Assembly (NCBI RefSeq): GCF_000021725.1
Contig: NC_012115.1
Coordinates: forward strand, 1,379,408-1,443,407
Origin: Nautilia profundicola AmH
Lineage (GTDB): Bacteria > Campylobacterota > Campylobacteria > Campylobacterales > Nautiliaceae
DNA: 64,000 bases
Direction of reading: 5' to 3'
The position numbers were made by a program, and so were the translations under genes. The notes below the pieces were generated by a model. That model saw only the letters and a list, made by a program, of their open reading frames with translations, made no database searches and had not been told where the DNA came from. Positions 45,895 through 54,484 of the stretch are shown one piece after another (positions within the stretch are counted from its first letter, which is position 1; each line of letters starts with the position of its first letter).

Positions 45895-47196
45895 ATGAAC
45901 GAATACATTAATTGTTGCGGGCTTAACATTAGAAAAGTTAGTATTACACAACTTTTATTTAATAAAACAATGCTAATAGCATACGTTTTACTTGCTATCG
46001 GAGTTATCGGTTGGTATGAAATTTTTGCACTAAGATGGGCACATGATTTTGTTAATAATGCAGGTGTTATTGCAGCAGCAGGTCACCTTGAAGACACAAA
46101 ACAAATTGCAATGGCATTAAAAGAGCAAATCTTTCATTTAGAACATATTGAAGAAGTAAACAAAGCGGAACCGTGGGGTATTTTCGTATCTCAGTATACA
46201 TACCTTTTGTACGGTGGTAGTGCGCTTATTTTCCTAACAGCTTTAGCAGAACTATTCCATGTAAAAATAGCTCCTAAAGTTGCGGCGGCATTCATTACTT
46301 TTGGTATTTCTATGGTATTTGGTGGTTTAGTATCAATCGCAACAGACCTTGCTAACCAAATCAATATTTACTGGATGTTTTTAAATCCTCAACCACAAAG
46401 TGGTATGTGGTTAATGTTACCTTTATATACAGTATATATTCCGTTTACATTTATCGAAATCTATTTCTTACTTACAAACAATAGAGAAATGGCAAGAAAA
46501 ATTGCCGGTGTTTTAGTTATCTTAGGTCTTGTAATTGATGCGGCAGAATTCTATATCCAGGGTCTATTATTTAACTTAAATGATCCGAGACATTTATGGA
46601 CAGATATTCCGCAACTTTGGATTTATTTCTTAATCACAGGGGCATTAACAGGTGTTGCTGGTGCAATGCTTTACAGTTTCTTGGGTCTTAAAGATAAACC
46701 TTACTATGAAGATACAATGAATCTTTTAATTAAAGCTGGACTTGTTATAGCTGTATTAACAGGCCTTTATGAAGTAGTTAACTATATGACAGTAGATCCA
46801 AAATGGACATCACTAATCGTAAGTGGCAGTCCGGTTGCTACAATGTTCTGGACATGGATTGTTTTAGGTTTAGTTATTCCGATTATTCTTTGGGCGACTA
46901 AAAATAAAACATTGGCTGTTGTTGGTGCTATTTCAGCTATTATCGGTACATTCTTTATGAGACAGGCATTTATTTACGGTGGTAACGTTTATCCAATGAC
47001 TGCAAGAGTTGATGGATTAGGACCACAAGCTACAGGAATTTACAACTTAGCAGAAATTACTCCATATGCTTATGTACCTGCTCATACAATGGAGATTTTA
47101 ATTGTAATTGGATGTTTAGGACTTGGTATTGCAATTTACTCTATCCTTGATTCAGTTTTTGCTGTAAGAGACGTAAACGACAACGTAGATCACTAA
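45895..47196 (+). CDS. psrC: NrfD/PsrC-family membrane quinol-interacting subunit
   Basis: The membrane anchor that passes electrons from menaquinol to PsrB. The 433-aa protein has about nine hydrophobic helices and the NrfD-type text GWYEIFALRWAHDFV and YTYLLYGGSALIFLTALAELF. It is longer than the eight-helix PsrC of Thermus. It has an AAGGAG site and ends in a good terminator. Confidence 0.87.
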   Translation: MNEYINCCGLNIRKVSITQLLFNKTMLIAYVLLAIGVIGWYEIFALRWAHDFVNNAGVIAAAGHLEDTKQIAMALKEQIFHLEHIEEVNKAEPWGIFVSQYTYLLYGGSALIFLTALAELFHVKIAPKVAAAFITFGISMVFGGLVSIATDLANQINIYWMFLNPQPQSGMWLMLPLYTVYIPFTFIEIYFLLTNNREMARKIAGVLVILGLVIDAAEFYIQGLLFNLNDPRHLWTDIPQLWIYFLITGALTGVAGAMLYSFLGLKDKPYYEDTMNLLIKAGLVIAVLTGLYEVVNYMTVDPKWTSLIVSGSPVATMFWTWIVLGLVIPIILWATKNKTLAVVGAISAIIGTFFMRQAFIYGGNVYPMTARVDGLGPQATGIYNLAEITPYAYVPAHTMEILIVIGCLGLGIAIYSILDSVFAVRDVNDNVDH

Positions 47197-47201
47197 TCTC
47201 C

Positions 47202-47221
47202 TGCCCTTTTGGGCATTTTTT
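47202..47221 (+). terminator. Rho-independent terminator of the psr operon
   Basis: TGCCC-TTTT-GGGCA stem-loop followed by six T residues, six bases after the psrC stop codon. Confidence 0.85.
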
Positions 47222-47232
47222 ATCACTCACAA

Positions 47233-47247
47233 TAGTGTCTGTCACTA
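47233..47247. repeat. Dispersed palindrome TAGTGTCTGTCACTA
   Basis: TAGTG/CACTA arms; third good member of the family at 18306 and 33904. It directly abuts the heptanucleotide tandem repeat. Confidence 0.55.
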
Positions 47248-47359
47248 AACCATCAACCATCAACCATCAACCATCAACCATCAACCATCAACCATCAACC
47301 ATCAACCATCAACCATCAACCATCAACCATCAACCATCAACCATCAACCATCAACCATC
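47248..47359. repeat. Tandem repeat, 16 perfect copies of AACCATC
   Basis: A 7-bp unit repeats 16 times without error over 112 bases, between the psr terminator and trxA. Perfect short tandem repeats are prone to slip and vary in copy number. It ends 95 bases before the trxA start, just upstream of its promoter. Confidence 0.95.
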
Positions 47360-47454
47360 TATTATCTACGCAAATCATAATATTAAATTTTTCTTATAAA
47401 TGTGGGTTTTTGTCTTTTTTAGTGTATAATAACTAAAAATTTTAAGGAGATTTT

Positions 47455-47775
47455 ATGGCATTAGAACTAAATATGCAAAACTTTGAAGACACTATAAAAA
47501 ACAATGAAGTTGTAGTAGTAGACTTCTGGGCTCCATGGTGCGGACCTTGTAGAATGATCGCTCCGATTATTGAAGAATTAGCTGAAGAATATAAAGAAAA
47601 AGGTGTTGTAGTAGGTAAAGTAAACACTGATGAAGCACCAGAAATCGCTGGTCAATTTGGAATTAGAAGTATTCCTACTGTTATTTTCTTCAAAAACGGT
47701 GAAGCAGTTGACGCAATGATCGGTGCTGCACCTAAACAAATGTATGTTGAAAAAATTGAAGCACTTCTTTCATAA
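47455..47775 (+). CDS. trxA: Thioredoxin
   Basis: A 106-aa classic thioredoxin, a cytoplasmic disulfide reductant. The active site WAPWCGPCR is near residue 30 and the cis-proline is in SIPTVIFF. A GTGTATAATAAC -10 region is near 47422-47433 and an AAGGAG site precedes the ATG. It heads an operon with an unknown gene, trxB, dapB and purF. Confidence 0.97.
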   Translation: MALELNMQNFEDTIKNNEVVVVDFWAPWCGPCRMIAPIIEELAEEYKEKGVVVGKVNTDEAPEIAGQFGIRSIPTVIFFKNGEAVDAMIGAAPKQMYVEKIEALLS

Positions 47776-48207
47776 TTGAAAAGCAGATTTTTTTACACAT
47801 TCAGCTCCTTTTTTGGAGCGTTAATGGTAGCTGCCTTTTTCTTCTATTATAACTACAAATTTAAAGAATATAAATTTATTGACTTTAACAAAATCGTTTT
47901 ATACGAAAAACACAAAATTTTTGAACCAAAAGAACAAGAATATACCGTAATAATTTTTTCTTCAAGAATGAACGATATAAATGAACTTACAAAAAAAATA
48001 AAAACAAAATACCCGATTTTAGCTATTGATATATACCAGCAAAGAAAAGATTATAAAAACATTATATACACAACCGCAGGAATAAATACTATAATTAAAA
48101 TAATTCAATTTTTAAATATTTATCAGGTACCGGTTACACTTAATATAAAACGATATAATAAAAAACTGTATAAACAAGACAGTCCTCTTGAAGTTATTGA
48201 AAATTAA
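47776..48207 (+). CDS. Membrane-anchored thioredoxin-fold-like protein without CXXC
   Basis: A 143-aa protein starting at a TTG directly after the trxA stop. It has an N-terminal membrane helix (FGALMVAAFFFYYNYKF). The rest reads like a thioredoxin fold (YTVIIFSSRMNDINELTKKI, then QVPVTLNI as the cis-proline strand), but the CXXC is absent. Its place between trxA and trxB suggests a redox-linked role, perhaps structural. The call is from pattern only. Confidence 0.6.
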   Translation: MKSRFFYTFSSFFGALMVAAFFFYYNYKFKEYKFIDFNKIVLYEKHKIFEPKEQEYTVIIFSSRMNDINELTKKIKTKYPILAIDIYQQRKDYKNIIYTTAGINTIIKIIQFLNIYQVPVTLNIKRYNKKLYKQDSPLEVIEN

Positions 48208-48258
48208 TATTGATAAAAAGAAAAAATCTCTTTATCAATGTTAATTTAAGGAGCAAAA

Positions 48259-49170
48259 ATGCATGACGTAATTATAATAGGAGCGGGTCCCGGAGGGCTT
48301 AGTGCCGGGCTTTATGCTGGAAGAATGGGACTTGACACACTAATCATTGAAAAACTAACCCCGGGAGGACAAATAACACAAAGCAGTGAAATAGAAAACT
48401 ATCCTGGAGTTTGCGAGGTTAAAAGCGGACTTGAACTTATGCAGTGCTGGCCAGAACAGACCATGAGATTCGGGGCAAAAATCATAAGCGAAGAAGTAAA
48501 AAGTATAGAAAAAAACGGTGATATCTTTAAAGTTATAACTTCTCAAAACGAATATCAAGGTAAAGCCGTAATACTTGCAACGGGTGCAACGCCTAAAAGA
48601 GCGGGATTTAAAGGCGAAGAAGAGTATATCGGGAAGGGAGTGAGTTACTGCGCGGTATGTGACGGATATTTTTACAAAAATATGGACGTAGCTGTAATAG
48701 GCGGCGGTGACAGCGCACTTGAAGAAGCACTGTATCTCAGTAATATAGCCAAAAAAGTATATCTGATACACAGACGTAATGAATTCAGGGCATCTCCTCT
48801 TACAATCGAAAAAGTTATGAAAAAAGAAAATATCGAAATACTTTTTAATACAACAGTTGAAGAAGTAAAAGGAACTCCTTTTTTAAATACGGCGGTTATT
48901 AACCAAAACGGTGAGATTAAAGAATTAAAAGTCGACGGCGTGTTTGTATTCGTGGGAATGAACGTAAACTCTTCACTTGTAAAAGATCTGTGTGAACTTA
49001 ACGAATACGGTGAAGTAAAAGTGGATCTGAATATGAAAACAACGCTTGATGGGCTCTATGCTATAGGAGATGTAAGACAAAACAGCGTAAAACAAGTGGT
49101 GGCTTCCGCCGGAGACGGTTCGGTTGCGGCATTAAATGTGGTAAAATACGTTAAAAATTTAAAGGTATAA
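48259..49170 (+). CDS. trxB: Thioredoxin reductase
   Basis: The NADPH-dependent flavoenzyme that reduces thioredoxin. The 303-aa protein has the FAD-binding GAGPGGLSAGLYAGR, the redox-active CAVC in SYCAVCDGYFY, the NADPH-binding GGGDSALEEALYL and the C-terminal YAIGDVRQ. It has an AAGGAG site and lies one base before dapB. Confidence 0.96.
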   Translation: MHDVIIIGAGPGGLSAGLYAGRMGLDTLIIEKLTPGGQITQSSEIENYPGVCEVKSGLELMQCWPEQTMRFGAKIISEEVKSIEKNGDIFKVITSQNEYQGKAVILATGATPKRAGFKGEEEYIGKGVSYCAVCDGYFYKNMDVAVIGGGDSALEEALYLSNIAKKVYLIHRRNEFRASPLTIEKVMKKENIEILFNTTVEEVKGTPFLNTAVINQNGEIKELKVDGVFVFVGMNVNSSLVKDLCELNEYGEVKVDLNMKTTLDGLYAIGDVRQNSVKQVVASAGDGSVAALNVVKYVKNLKV

Positions 49171-49171
49171 T

Positions 49172-49933
49172 ATGAAATACGGAATTGTCGGTGCAACAGG
49201 GAGAGTTGGACAGATTTTGGTAAATATTATTAAAAATTCTGATGACAGTATCGGTGCTGTTATGTTTGAAGGACCTCAGACGATTGAATTTGAAAAAGAA
49301 ACGGTAATTACAAACGACGCAAAAACACTTCTTGAAAATTCGGACGTGGTTATCGATTTCTCAGCTCCTGCGGCTACTCAAAGCGTACTTGAAGCGGCTA
49401 TTGAAAACCCTAAACCTCTTGTAATAGCTACAACGGGACTTAATGATCATCAGCAAAACCTTATGCTTGAAGTATCTAAACTCGCTCCCGTATTATATGC
49501 TACAAATATGAGCCTCGGGGTTGCTATTTTAAACAAACTCGTATCAATGGTAAGTGAAAAACTTAGAGATTTTGATATTGAAATCGTAGAGCAGCATCAC
49601 CACTTCAAAGTTGACGCTCCAAGTGGAACGGCTCTTACATTGGCTGAAAGCTGTGCAAAAGCAAGAGGACTTGATCTTAAAGAAGTAATGGTTACAGGAA
49701 GAAGCGGTCACGTTGGAGCCAGAACAAAAGATGAAATCGGCGTATTTGCGGTAAGAGGCGGTGACGTTGTAGGACGCCATACTGTCGGATTTTACAATGA
49801 AGGTGAATTTTTAGAATTAAACCACACTGCGACAAGTAGGGAAACATTTGCAAGAGGTGCTATAAAAGTTTCAAAATGGCTTGTTAATCAAAAGCCGGGA
49901 CTTTACTCAATAAATGATGCTTTAGGAATATAA
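49172..49933 (+). CDS. dapB: 4-hydroxy-tetrahydrodipicolinate reductase
   Basis: DapB acts in lysine and diaminopimelate synthesis. The 253-aa protein has the dinucleotide fold YGIVGATGRVGQ, the hinge ATTGLND and the signature EQHHHFKVDAPSGTALTLAE with its catalytic histidine and lysine. The start follows the trxB stop after one base. Confidence 0.96.
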   Translation: MKYGIVGATGRVGQILVNIIKNSDDSIGAVMFEGPQTIEFEKETVITNDAKTLLENSDVVIDFSAPAATQSVLEAAIENPKPLVIATTGLNDHQQNLMLEVSKLAPVLYATNMSLGVAILNKLVSMVSEKLRDFDIEIVEQHHHFKVDAPSGTALTLAESCAKARGLDLKEVMVTGRSGHVGARTKDEIGVFAVRGGDVVGRHTVGFYNEGEFLELNHTATSRETFARGAIKVSKWLVNQKPGLYSINDALGI

Positions 49934-49949
49934 AAAAAGGAAATAATCA

Positions 49950-51287
49950 ATGTGCTCGGTAGTAGGTATTTATGGAAACGAAAACGCAAGTAAATTAGCT
50001 TATTACGCTCTATTTGCTATGCAACACAGAGGTCAGGAAGCAGCGGGGATCAGCAGCAGCGACGGCGAACATATAAAAACCGTCAAAGACAGAGGCCTTG
50101 TAACTCAGATATTTAAAGAAGACCATTTTAAAATCTTAAAAGGAAACATGGCAATCGGCCATACAAGATATTCTACGGCAGGTGATGATTCCATCCTTGA
50201 CGCTCAGCCTGTATTTGCAAGATACGGACTTGGGGAAATATCGATAGTTCACAACGGTAACCTTGTAAACGCCAAAGAAATAAGGGACGAACTGATTAAA
50301 ATCGGTGCAATTTTCCAGACAAACATGGATACGGAAAACCTGATTCACCTGATTGCGAAAAACTATGAGAAAAAAAGACTAAAAGACAGAATAATCGATG
50401 CGGTTAAAAAAATAAAAGGCGCGTTTTCTTTAGTGATTCTTAGTAGAAGTAAAATGTTCGTAATCCGTGATCCTTTCGGATTCAGACCTCTGTCTCTTGG
50501 TAAACTAAAAAGCGGCGGTTACATCGTGGCAAGCGAAACGTGTGCATTTGAGCTTGTGGGCGCTGAATTTGTAAGAGATGTAAAACCTGGTGAAATGATT
50601 ATATTCGAAAACGATGAAATCAAAAGCGAAATGATTTTTGAACCGACTCCGAAACAGTGTATTTTCGAATACATTTATTTTGCAAGACCCGATTCAAACG
50701 TGTTTGGCAAAAACGTATACAGTGTAAGAAAACAGATGGGAAGAGAGCTTGCACGCGAACTTCCGGTAGAAGCCGATATGGTTGTACCGGTTCCTGACAG
50801 CGGCGTTGCGGCGGCTTTGGGATATGCACAGGAAAGCGGCATTCCTTTTGAAATGGCTATAATGAGAAACCACTACGTCGGGCGTACGTTTATCGAACCG
50901 ACTCAGGAAATCAGGGATCTGAAAGTTAAAATGAAACTAAGCCCTATTAAACACAAAATAGAAGGAAAAAGACTTGTAGTTATCGACGATTCAATCGTAA
51001 GAGGTACTACAAGTAAAAGAATCGTAAGAATGCTAAAAGAAGCGGGTGCGAAAGAAGTGCATATGAGAATTGCAAGCCCGGCTACGATAGGTCCTTGTTA
51101 TTACGGAGTGGACACGCCTACAAAAGAAGAACTCATAGCATCAAGACTCTCAACCGAAGAGATTGCAAAATACATAGAAGCCGATTCGCTTGCATATCTT
51201 TCAATAGATTCGATTGTAAAAGCGATCAAAGATAAAAAAGATAACTACTGCTTTGCGTGTTTCGACGACAATTACCCTATTCTTTAA
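49950..51287 (+). CDS. purF: Amidophosphoribosyltransferase
   Basis: PurF makes 5-phosphoribosylamine, the first step of purine synthesis. The 445-aa protein begins MCSVVGIYGN, so the glutaminase cysteine is exposed after methionine removal without a propeptide. It has AMQHRGQEAAGIS, the PRPP loop LVVIDDSIVRGTTS and C-terminal cysteines (YYGVDTPT, YCFACF). It is the last gene of the trxA operon. Confidence 0.96.
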   Translation: MCSVVGIYGNENASKLAYYALFAMQHRGQEAAGISSSDGEHIKTVKDRGLVTQIFKEDHFKILKGNMAIGHTRYSTAGDDSILDAQPVFARYGLGEISIVHNGNLVNAKEIRDELIKIGAIFQTNMDTENLIHLIAKNYEKKRLKDRIIDAVKKIKGAFSLVILSRSKMFVIRDPFGFRPLSLGKLKSGGYIVASETCAFELVGAEFVRDVKPGEMIIFENDEIKSEMIFEPTPKQCIFEYIYFARPDSNVFGKNVYSVRKQMGRELARELPVEADMVVPVPDSGVAAALGYAQESGIPFEMAIMRNHYVGRTFIEPTQEIRDLKVKMKLSPIKHKIEGKRLVVIDDSIVRGTTSKRIVRMLKEAGAKEVHMRIASPATIGPCYYGVDTPTKEELIASRLSTEEIAKYIEADSLAYLSIDSIVKAIKDKKDNYCFACFDDNYPIL

Positions 51288-51355
51288 GAGAATTTTTCTC
51301 TTTTTTCTTGATTAAATCCGATCTTTTTGATATAAAGTGGCAAAAAAGAGGATAG

Positions 51356-52297
51356 ATGGATAGATTATATACTTTTGGCAAATACTTAAAGAAAAAATTT
51401 CACACAAACGTAAAAAAGGTACCGATCTCAATCCCGGGATTTACATGCCCGAATATCGACGGTACTGTGGCAAGAGGCGGCTGTGTTTTTTGCGAAAATG
51501 AGAGTTTTTCGCCTAACTTTCAAAAAGAAAGAGTGACACTTAATCTTAAATCCAAAGAAAACCCTCTTTTACAAAAACAGCTAAAAGCCCTGAATGATCA
51601 GTTTTATTCGACGGTTCCGGATCTTAAAAAATACTACGGCGCCAAAAAGTTTATAGTCTATTTCCAGAGCTTCACAAACACCTACGCACCGTTTGAAACA
51701 CTAAAAGCCTTATATGAAAAAGCGCTTTCGTTTCCAGATGTAATAGGTATAAGTGTCGGTACAAGAACGGACAGCATAACGGACGAAACTCTTGAATATC
51801 TTGCCGAGCTAAGCAAAAAATATGAAGTATGGGTTGAATACGGAATACAAAGCTCAAACGACGAAACACTTAAAAAAATAAACCGCGGACACGATTTTGC
51901 AAACGTAAAAGAAGTAGTTAAAAAAACAAAAGATCTAAACCTTAACGTATGCGGACACCTGATATTCGGACTTCCCGGAGAAACCCAGGAAGACATGCTA
52001 AAAAGCGTAAAAGACACGATTGAGCTTAATATCGATTCGATCAAATTCCATCCTCTGTATGTTACTGAAAACACACTTCTCGCACTTGAATACAAAAAAG
52101 GAAACTTCACTCCAATCGATGAACAGACATACATAGATACACTAATAAAATCAATAAAAATGCTCCCTCAAAACATCTCAATCCAGAGAATGACAGCCGG
52201 AAGCGAAAACCTGCTTGCACCTGAATGGTGCAGAAGTAAAGCACAGCAGATGAGCCATATTCACAGAGCCTTAAGGGATGAGGGGATAAAACTTTAA
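51356..52297 (+). CDS. TIGR01212-family radical SAM protein (YhcC-like)
   Basis: A 313-aa radical SAM protein. The cluster-binding cysteines are in GFTCPNIDGTVARGGCVFC, the atypical spacing of the TIGR01212/YhcC group. Further support comes from VYFQSFTNTYAP, VEYGIQSSND and GHLIFGLPGETQEDML. It is related to Elp3-like proteins, but its substrate is unknown. It has a GAGGATAG ribosome site. It is followed at 14 bases by a methyltransferase gene. Confidence 0.9.
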   Translation: MDRLYTFGKYLKKKFHTNVKKVPISIPGFTCPNIDGTVARGGCVFCENESFSPNFQKERVTLNLKSKENPLLQKQLKALNDQFYSTVPDLKKYYGAKKFIVYFQSFTNTYAPFETLKALYEKALSFPDVIGISVGTRTDSITDETLEYLAELSKKYEVWVEYGIQSSNDETLKKINRGHDFANVKEVVKKTKDLNLNVCGHLIFGLPGETQEDMLKSVKDTIELNIDSIKFHPLYVTENTLLALEYKKGNFTPIDEQTYIDTLIKSIKMLPQNISIQRMTAGSENLLAPEWCRSKAQQMSHIHRALRDEGIKL

Positions 52298-52311
52298 AGG
52301 GAAATTTTTCA

Positions 52312-52896
52312 ATGAAAAATGGAAAAACATCCAACAGGTTCGACAAAGATGCAATCACATGGGATGACCTGCCAAGGCGCATAAACCTCGCAAAAGCTGT
52401 CGTAAACAACATCATTCCGCATTTAAAAGGCAACGAAAAAGTGCTTGAATTCGGATGCGGCACCGGGCTTGTCGGAATAAACATAGCCCCTTATGTACAA
52501 GATCTAAAAGGCATAGACACCTCAGCCAAAATGGTTGAAAAGTTTAACGAAAAAGCACAAAAACTAAATCTGAACGCCAAAGCCTACCAAAAAGATATAT
52601 TCGAAATAAACGAATCCTTTGACGTTGTAATTTCATCCATGACGCTTCACCATATAAAAAATCTAAACGCTCTGAACGAAAAACTAAAATCAATCACCAA
52701 CAGGGTGTTTTTAGCCGACCTGGTAAAAGAAGACGGCACGTTTCACACAAGAGGAAATGACGATGTGGAGCATTTCGGATTTGACATCGATGAACTAAGA
52801 GAGTATTTCAAAGGCTGGAATTTGGATTATAAAATAATCCATCTAATTAAAAAACACAGTGATTTTCCAGTTTTTCTTTTAGAACTTAAAAAGTGA
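52312..52896 (+). CDS. Class I SAM-dependent methyltransferase
   Basis: A 194-aa methyltransferase with the SAM-binding motif LEFGCGTGLVGINIAP near residue 46, an acidic motif II residue (LKGIDTSAKMV) and VISSMTLHHIKN. Its substrate is unknown; it resembles small UbiE-like enzymes. It is cotranscribed with the radical SAM gene and ends in an 11-bp tail-to-tail overlap with the GGDEF gene. Confidence 0.85.
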   Translation: MKNGKTSNRFDKDAITWDDLPRRINLAKAVVNNIIPHLKGNEKVLEFGCGTGLVGINIAPYVQDLKGIDTSAKMVEKFNEKAQKLNLNAKAYQKDIFEINESFDVVISSMTLHHIKNLNALNEKLKSITNRVFLADLVKEDGTFHTRGNDDVEHFGFDIDELREYFKGWNLDYKIIHLIKKHSDFPVFLLELKK

Positions 52897-53857
52897 AAGT
52901 ATTTTTTATTTCTTTTGATTTATACAACTTTTCATCGGCAAGCATAAAACTCTCTTTGATGTTTCCATGAAATTCGCTAAATCCTGAAGAAACCCTCAAT
53001 TTAAGACCATTATAACTATTTCTTTCTATTGTGTCATAAAATTTGATAGCCCAATTTTTAATATCAGTTGATGTAGAACCTACGAATAATACAACAAATT
53101 CATCGCCGCCTATTCTGCCTATAATATCATTTTTTCTGGTGTTTTGTTTCAATATTTTTGTGAAAGCTTTTAAATATTCGTCTCCAACCTTATGACCATA
53201 CATATCGTTTATTTTTTTAAAATCATCCAAATCAAAAATACCCAGCACTCCTTTTTTATTCCTTATAGCTTTAAAAAAACCTCTTCTGTTATATACATTT
53301 GTCAAAGAGTCTGTATAAGCCTGATTTTCTAAATCCTGATGTTTTTTTATAAAAATAAACGTATGTTTTTCTAAATTCAAAATAAAAAAATAACTAATAG
53401 AAGCAACTAAAATATCGGAAAAAACAAAAACATATAAATCTTGCAATGTTACTGGATATAAAAGGTCATTCAAATAAGCGATTATTACAAATATTAAAAA
53501 ATAGATAGAAAAAAACGTTCCTATTTTTTTTCCTGCATATAAATACATAAAAGGAATTACCGCAATAATCCACATACATCTATATACCACATGCGTATTA
53601 TAATATATAACAAAATTCAAAACCATAAAAATAGAAAATGCAAAAAAATACAAAAACAGTTCATAGGAAAGCTTTTTTTTAGCATAAAGAACATATAAAA
53701 AAAATAAAGCAACAATATCAAAAGTAGCAAACTTTTCAACAAAGGGATTTATAATTACAATCCCTTTATGTTCTGAAAACTTATAAATAACCATTACCGC
53801 CAAATAAATATATAACGGAATTTTTATACTTTCTTTTTTAAAATCATCAATAAACAT
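52886..53857 (-). CDS. Membrane-bound diguanylate cyclase
   Basis: A 323-aa protein with about six hydrophobic helices (residues 12-170) and a C-terminal GGDEF domain. The domain has GIFDLDDFKKINDMYGHKVGD and the intact active site GRIGGDEFVVLF. RKND in front fits the RxxD inhibitory site. ATG 53857 is preferred over an upstream in-frame ATG that would overlap the MBL gene; the leader GGGGCGGGGATA is a reasonable ribosome site. It should make cyclic di-GMP in response to an unknown membrane signal. Confidence 0.87.
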   Translation of the reverse strand: MFIDDFKKESIKIPLYIYLAVMVIYKFSEHKGIVIINPFVEKFATFDIVALFFLYVLYAKKKLSYELFLYFFAFSIFMVLNFVIYYNTHVVYRCMWIIAVIPFMYLYAGKKIGTFFSIYFLIFVIIAYLNDLLYPVTLQDLYVFVFSDILVASISYFFILNLEKHTFIFIKKHQDLENQAYTDSLTNVYNRRGFFKAIRNKKGVLGIFDLDDFKKINDMYGHKVGDEYLKAFTKILKQNTRKNDIIGRIGGDEFVVLFVGSTSTDIKNWAIKFYDTIERNSYNGLKLRVSSGFSEFHGNIKESFMLADEKLYKSKEIKNTFTF

Positions 53858-53879
53858 TATCCCCGCCCCCAAATATCTT

Positions 53880-54461
53880 CTACAAATAATCAAGCCACAT
53901 AGGCAAAAACTTCTGAGCCTTTTTTATAGTCGTTATCGGACCGTGTCCTGGTAAAACCCTCTTATCATACGGTATTTTTAAAAATTTTTCAATAGATTTT
54001 TTCATATCTTTAGGATTTGAATAAGGGAAATCCACCCTTCCAATACTACCGTCAAATATAAAGTCCCCGCTAAACATTTCGTCACCTATTTCAATTGTAA
54101 TGCTTCCCGGTGTGTGTCCCGGAAAATGTTTTATTTCCACATCATAATCACCGATTTTATACACACCTTCATCCATTAAAATATCAGCTTCTACTTTTGG
54201 CGGATTATAACCAAAAGGATCTTCAGTTAACATAAAGGCGTCATTTTTATGGATATATATTGGTATACCATAATATTCTTTTATCTTTTTATCATCCCAC
54301 ATATGATCAAAATGTCCATGTGTGTTAATAATGGCCAAAGGATCTTTTACATGTTCTTTTACAAACTCAAAAGCATCAACACCGGGATCAATAATTATCT
54401 TTCTATCAACTATATAACAATTCGTATAAAATTCTCCACAAGGTTTAACAAGTATTTCCAT
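53880..54461 (-). CDS. MBL-fold metallohydrolase (glyoxalase II-like)
   Basis: A 193-aa metallo-beta-lactamase fold enzyme with the di-metal motif NTHGHFDHMWD (HxHxDH), FPGHTPGSITIEI, GDFIFDGSIGRVDFP and VLPGHGP. This form resembles YcbL/GloB-like hydrolases of thioesters such as S-lactoylglutathione, though the real substrate is unknown. It stands between rny and the GGDEF gene on the same strand. Confidence 0.87.
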   Translation of the reverse strand: MEILVKPCGEFYTNCYIVDRKIIIDPGVDAFEFVKEHVKDPLAIINTHGHFDHMWDDKKIKEYYGIPIYIHKNDAFMLTEDPFGYNPPKVEADILMDEGVYKIGDYDVEIKHFPGHTPGSITIEIGDEMFSGDFIFDGSIGRVDFPYSNPKDMKKSIEKFLKIPYDKRVLPGHGPITTIKKAQKFLPMWLDYL

Positions 54462-54484
54462 TTTTCCCCTTACACATAACTATA

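Noticed and set aside
45448-45951. 167-aa minus-strand reading frame
   Set aside because: It lies antisense to psrB and psrC; the phenylalanine/cysteine-rich text is a mirror of ferredoxin codons.
47248-47359. Possible CRISPR array
   Set aside because: The unit is 7 bp with no spacers; it is a simple tandem repeat and no cas genes are near.
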